From Tamarix chinensis (taxonomy: Eukaryota; Streptophyta; Magnoliopsida; Caryophyllales; Tamaricaceae): a stretch of DNA of 64,000 nucleotides. The position numbers and the translations under genes were made by a program. The notes beneath the pieces are model-generated. The model was not told the origin of the DNA, ran no database searches, and saw only the letters and a program-made list of their open reading frames with translations. The DNA lies in assembly GCA_030549775.1 (NCBI GenBank), contig CM060174.1:55590444-55654443 (forward strand), written 5' to 3'. This document shows positions 59,675-64,000 of this stretch, piece after piece (within the stretch, counting starts at the first letter, position 1; each line of letters opens with the position of its first letter).

Positions 59675-61998
59675 TGTGCTGTCGAATACATAACAAGTTT
59701 AATAAGTAAATCCTAATTCCACATATGCAGTAGATGGAAAGAAGGAGTCGAACCCACAAGGAATGGTTTATAATCAATAATTATGTAATCAATGTTAAAA
59801 CCCCAGTTATTTAATAACATTAATTTCTATTACTAAATTCTATACTGTGGAGAAATAATAGAACGTGTTGCTCACTAATTAATAAGTAAGGATAGGATGA
59901 TATTGATTATGTAACTAGGATATCAAAGAATCAGATAAAAATAATGATTCTAAATGATCTAACGTTGACCTATAGAAACTCATAACAATTAATTTCATTA
60001 CTTTCTCTTAATTCTAATAAATTGAATAACCCTCAAATTATCATCTAGCCAATTAATAACCTAAGTTAAGAATGGTAGATTCAAATAATGGAAACACTAT
60101 GAAAGGAAATTAGTCAACTATGACCATAATCACATAAGCTCGGATCATGTAATCGTATGAATTAATAGACAAGATTAATAATTAACCTTTTGCTAATTTG
60201 GAAATGTTAATTAACAATTACGTATTAATTTCTTTATCCTAACTTTGATTAAGGTCTAAACTATATAGGTGATCAATCTAATTAGTTTAAATTCTTAACA
60301 TGTGAGATCATTCAATTCTGTCCATTAATTCAATTAAATTTCATTTATAATCATAAATTCAAATTACGTTGTCATATCCAAAACCCTAATTCTGTTATCA
60401 AATCATCATACCCTATACTATCCATGCTACTATCTTTATAATTATAATAACACACAATTAAATGCAGTAATCTATAATTAACAACAATGATTAATAATTA
60501 ATTAACAAAGAAACACCAAAAGTAAGAGAAATAATAATGCAATAAAGAAAATTTACTTACATTCAATCAAAATCATAACTTGTAATTGAGAGAGGAATGG
60601 AGAAGATTTTAATGACTTGAATTGCAGAGTATTAATTGTTCGATTGAATACAATGAAGAGAAATAGAATTGGAATTGTGAAGTACATGTGGTTTCAAGAT
60701 AATATAGAGAAAAAGAGAGAATCTAACTCTCAAATTGCCAAGAACCGACTATCGAATGTTCAGAAACATCAGAAATATATTAGGGAAAAGTTCACGCGAG
60801 GGGTTATAGAATTTAAGAAAAGCACGGTCCGTGTTTAGGAAACATGAGGCCTTAATGTTTTTCCCTCAATTATCTACCAAATGCTAAATTTGAAAACTGA
60901 GATTTTGTTTTTTTATGGAAAAACAAGACCGATGTTTAGGAAAGATGAGGGTACCGTGTTTCTCGTTCCTTCATTATCTCTTTATGAAATTTCAACACAA
61001 GCTTCCCTTTGAAGTATATTCTACATTTCTGGTCTTTTATATCATTGATTCCTTATCTCTTGATGTGTTCATTGCTTCATTTCCTCTTTCCTTCACTTTC
61101 TCCTTTAGATTTCTTCATTTTTAACTTTACATACAAAAACTATTAAAAAGAGAAAAAACTCAAGAAAAGATTAAATCTTATAAAAATAATGAGGAATAAA
61201 TGACATTTTACATAGGATAATAATATATAAATATTATTTATCAAATACGCACATGCTTAAATCATTGCTTGTCCTCAAGCAACAACAACATGTCATGCAT
61301 AAAAGAAACATCAAGGATTACAAGTGAGACAATTTTTGAACAACAAGAATTGCAAGATTGAATCTAGTCATTCATAGAAGTTAATAATGCACTAGGACTT
61401 AAAACAATTATAAATCACAAAATAGAAAATTTGAAAATGTTTTGGATCACACATCTAACATACCCAGCAACCAGTTTTATCAAATGCTTAAGTAGTTAGG
61501 AAACGATAATTAATATAATTAGTATCTCGCCATGCAAAGCTAGATTAAGATTAATGAACGTTAAATTGGTAGATTCTTACTTTTGGTATGTGTAAATGCT
61601 CACTCTCATGTGTCTAGGGTGAAATGTGATTACTCTCAAGTTTTCTCCAAATGATCATGATCATCTATATGTTTTCCATCGCTCTCAATTCACCACTGCT
61701 CAAGAGAACTAAAGTATAAAAGAATCAAAAGGTCGTACATTTGGTTGTAATGAGGCTAGGGTTCTAAGGTGGGATATAGTTTTGGGATTGTATCTAGACT
61801 CTACCAACTAGAGAAGCAATTTCTTTCTATCAATTAAATCATTATTCTTCCTCTTCTCCCTTACTTCACTTTCCCCTCTAAAAATACTAATCAATTATAA
61901 TTTCAAACCCTTTCTTTCAACTAAATAAATAGCAAATCAATTAAATTTTCTTGAGAAGATGCTTATCTACTTAATCCATTATTTTTATGATATCCACA
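59675..61998 (-). repeat. 3' LTR of Athila-2 (reverse strand), 2.3 kb
   Basis: On the reverse strand it starts TGTGGATATC directly after AAGCATGGGGG, a typical Athila polypurine tract, and ends CGACAGCACA. It matches the three Athila-1 LTR segments in inverted orientation. The exact last base is uncertain by a few positions. ORFs at 60617-61124 are not genes. Confidence 0.75.
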
Positions 61999-62012
61999 CC
62001 CCCATGCTTAGA
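61999..62012 (-). other. Polypurine tract of Athila-2
   Basis: The reverse strand reads TCTAAGCATGGGGGTG, the second-strand primer region of Athila elements, just before the LTR start. Confidence 0.7.
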
Positions 62013-64000
62013 TTTCACCTTATTGACAAAACAAATGTTCTCCTTGAAAATGTATTGCTCTACTAGTCATAGATTAAGGAAGGAAAATGCATAAGAGATT
62101 AGTTGCTAACAAAGGATAGATCAATAGAATAAGGCTTTAGGCTCAAAGGGGTTATGAAATGGATAACAATTTTCAAGTAAGCCATTTGGTCTTGTAGCTA
62201 ATAAAGAAAGAAGAGTTCATTTATCATTTTCAAATATCCTAAAGTTCTATGCAGTCTTGAAGAGAACTAATTGTAACTTCTAGTTTTACATATCATCAGA
62301 GAATACATATAAAAGAAAAATATATTTTGGATAGACGATGTATCCATAGATTAGGCTCAAGCACTTACAACATTATGTCTAGCAATTTTCAATTTCATGT
62401 CATTTCATTCATAATCAATGCATGAATTGATTCCTAACCATTCTAACTCTCTTTCCTTCACCACTATCAAAATCTCAATTTCTTTTTTTTAATTTTTGCA
62501 AGATGGTGATCAAATTAGTTATTACCATTTAGAAATAACCTTTGTCGAAAGATTTAGTCCCATTTCTTTGCTTAACTAATGAATGGATAAATCAAATCTA
62601 ACACTTCTTGTTTAGAAATGAACCAAAGAAACATACACAAAATCACATAAATAGAAAACAAGTCATATCAATGAAAACAAAGGTAGATATAATAAAAAGA
62701 CACACAAACAACACCAACAAAGACTAACATCAACTATATATACCACCAAAAGTGCATCCCCCCTATTTAGCTTATTCATTATCCCCAATGAACTAAGCCG
62801 TATAGAGGAAGAGAGGAATGAGAAAGGATCTATGATGGAGGAGGTGAGGATCCCTAGTCCCAAGACAAAACTCATAAATAGTTTTCATTATTTCCATCTT
62901 TTAATCTTAAGTAGTACGAAGGGACCTTAACTAGTTGAATACTTGAATCTAAAATTGGAAGTGCCATTCAAGGACATAAGAAGAAGAAGATGATGATCCA
63001 ACGTGCGAATGAGGAGGAGGTGGTGTTGGTGGGGCTTGGTCACCATGAGGGGGGTAAGGATGCTTAATAGAAAGAGGGGGAGGAGTGTTAGTTCTAGCAG
63101 GATTAGGTAAAGGATAATGATCACGTCCTTGATAGCAAAGATACCTCACATTACCCTAACACTCAATGAGATGGGCTAAACAGCAATGTTCAAGGTTGAT
63201 ATGCATGCTCATGGCTTCTATTGGCATGTCAACTAGAACAATAAGGTCCATACCTATACAAATTGTGGTAATTAAACTACCAATGACAATATCTCCTTGC
63301 TTAGAGTTACTAACCCTCTTAAATTATTTAGGTAGAATGTAGGTAGTCTTAGTTTGGTCATGATCTAGCATGGAATTAATGAAGAAGAGCTCAATGGACT
63401 GAACTGCACCTGTACTATCCCCTGACCAAAAAAAATGCTACCTAAGAGTCTTTATAAATAACAAAAAACATGATTGAAGATTCTTAAAGCTTTAGCTTTT
63501 GAAATTCTGAAGGTATCAGGGGTAGGCATATTAAAAATATCACCAATCTTAACGAAAAAGTTTTCCACATTAAACCACGGGGTATGGCACAATATCCTCC
63601 TTGAGGCAGCATAAAAATGTTTGATAATTCATACAAGGAAATTTATCTACCCACATTAAAGAGGTGAAAGCAAATATATCCACCTTCTTTTCTAGAAAAA
63701 CTAGCATGCAATTCAAAGGTACTTGACAATTCTAGGGTTAAACGTCTATATGTATGATTAGTACAATAGACAAAGTTATGCAATCCAATATTTCTCAACA
63801 TTTGGGTGACTTCCTCATAGATGCCTAATGTGTGATGGCAACCATCATCTAACTAATGTGTTTTAATAATTTTCCTCCAATATAAATAGTCATACCTTTA
63901 TTGTTGTTTATTTTTGGTAAAGACAATACCTAGCTCATGATGCCGGTTCCATCTATTTTGATTTTAGATTAGTGAACTCCGTTGTCTTGAGGATTCTCCC
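62013..64000 (-). pseudogene. Athila-2 3' ORF (env-like / plant transposon protein domain) and its 3' spacer
   Basis: Reverse-strand pieces parallel the Athila-1 3' ORF: MMVAITH- and TLGIYEE-type segments near 63820-63860, RRLTLELSSTFELHAS near 63700-63740, YILPKxFKRVSNSKQGDIVIGSL near 63290-63340, and CLAHLIEC before YLCYQGRDHYPLPNPARTNTP at 63060-63180. A proline/histidine-rich tail follows. 62013-62880 is the AT-rich spacer before the polypurine tract. Stops and frameshifts are frequent. Gag and pol lie beyond the window. Confidence 0.6.

Noticed and set aside
60617..61124. Forward ORFs of 73 and 69 codons
   Set aside because: They lie within the Athila-2 LTR and have no conserved counterpart in the Athila-1 LTR.

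Overview
The window is plant nuclear DNA, from an angiosperm and probably a dicot. It is an AT-rich, gene-poor block made almost entirely of nested, decayed transposable elements. The evidence is plant-type families throughout: Athila and chromovirus Ty3/gypsy, copia, L1-type LINE and CACTA with TNP2, DUF4216 and PF03004-like domains. I see one convincing host gene, an IDA-LIKE peptide precursor at 24323-24589. I see no tRNA, rRNA, CRISPR array or bacterial gene. I cannot name the species.

Left third (1-22254), Ty3/gypsy debris. The window opens in a partial long LTR (family LTR-A, reverse orientation), followed by gypsy pol relics on the + strand (Gypsy-1). Next is a reverse-strand chromovirus of Tekay type: a 3.6-kb LTR (5352-8916), pol with a chromodomain remnant (8917-12260), an interrupting LTR-A fragment (12283-15008), a gag relic and a truncated second LTR ending near 16839. 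A complete-looking 5.4-kb LTR-A (16869-22254) lies next to it and appears to be a solo LTR. It holds several kinds of tandem repeat and a conserved TATA box.

Host island (22255-25560). This is low-repeat DNA with a TATA box and an 88-codon ORF. The protein has a hydrophobic N-terminus and an IDA-type PPSGPS motif near its C-terminus.

Right part (25561-64000). A copia LTR with RNase H remnants and a decayed CACTA gene fragment, all on the reverse strand, precede a large forward Athila element (Athila-1). Its parts run from about 28491 to 59674 and are split by Gypsy-2 (29290-35778, which itself carries a MITE-like insert), a LINE (36092-41385, with 14-of-15 target-site duplications) and a CACTA transposon (48907-59418). 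Athila-1 is cut off at 59674 by a second Athila in the opposite orientation (Athila-2), whose 3' LTR is 59675-61998 and whose 3' ORF runs out of the window.

How it fits together. The elements form a readable insertion order: Athila-1 is older than Gypsy-2, the LINE, CACTA and Athila-2. None of the polyproteins is intact. The LINE ORF2 is the best preserved: about 1,113 codons in one frame with eight premature stops, seven of them TAG. Next best is the second CACTA gene, where a Ulp1-like cysteine protease domain keeps recognisable catalytic motifs but has a stop directly after the presumed catalytic His. I found no clearly new biological system. The most useful leads are the peptide-hormone gene, the TAG-biased decay of the LINE, the modular satellite content of the long LTRs, and an unrecognised reading frame inside the CACTA element.
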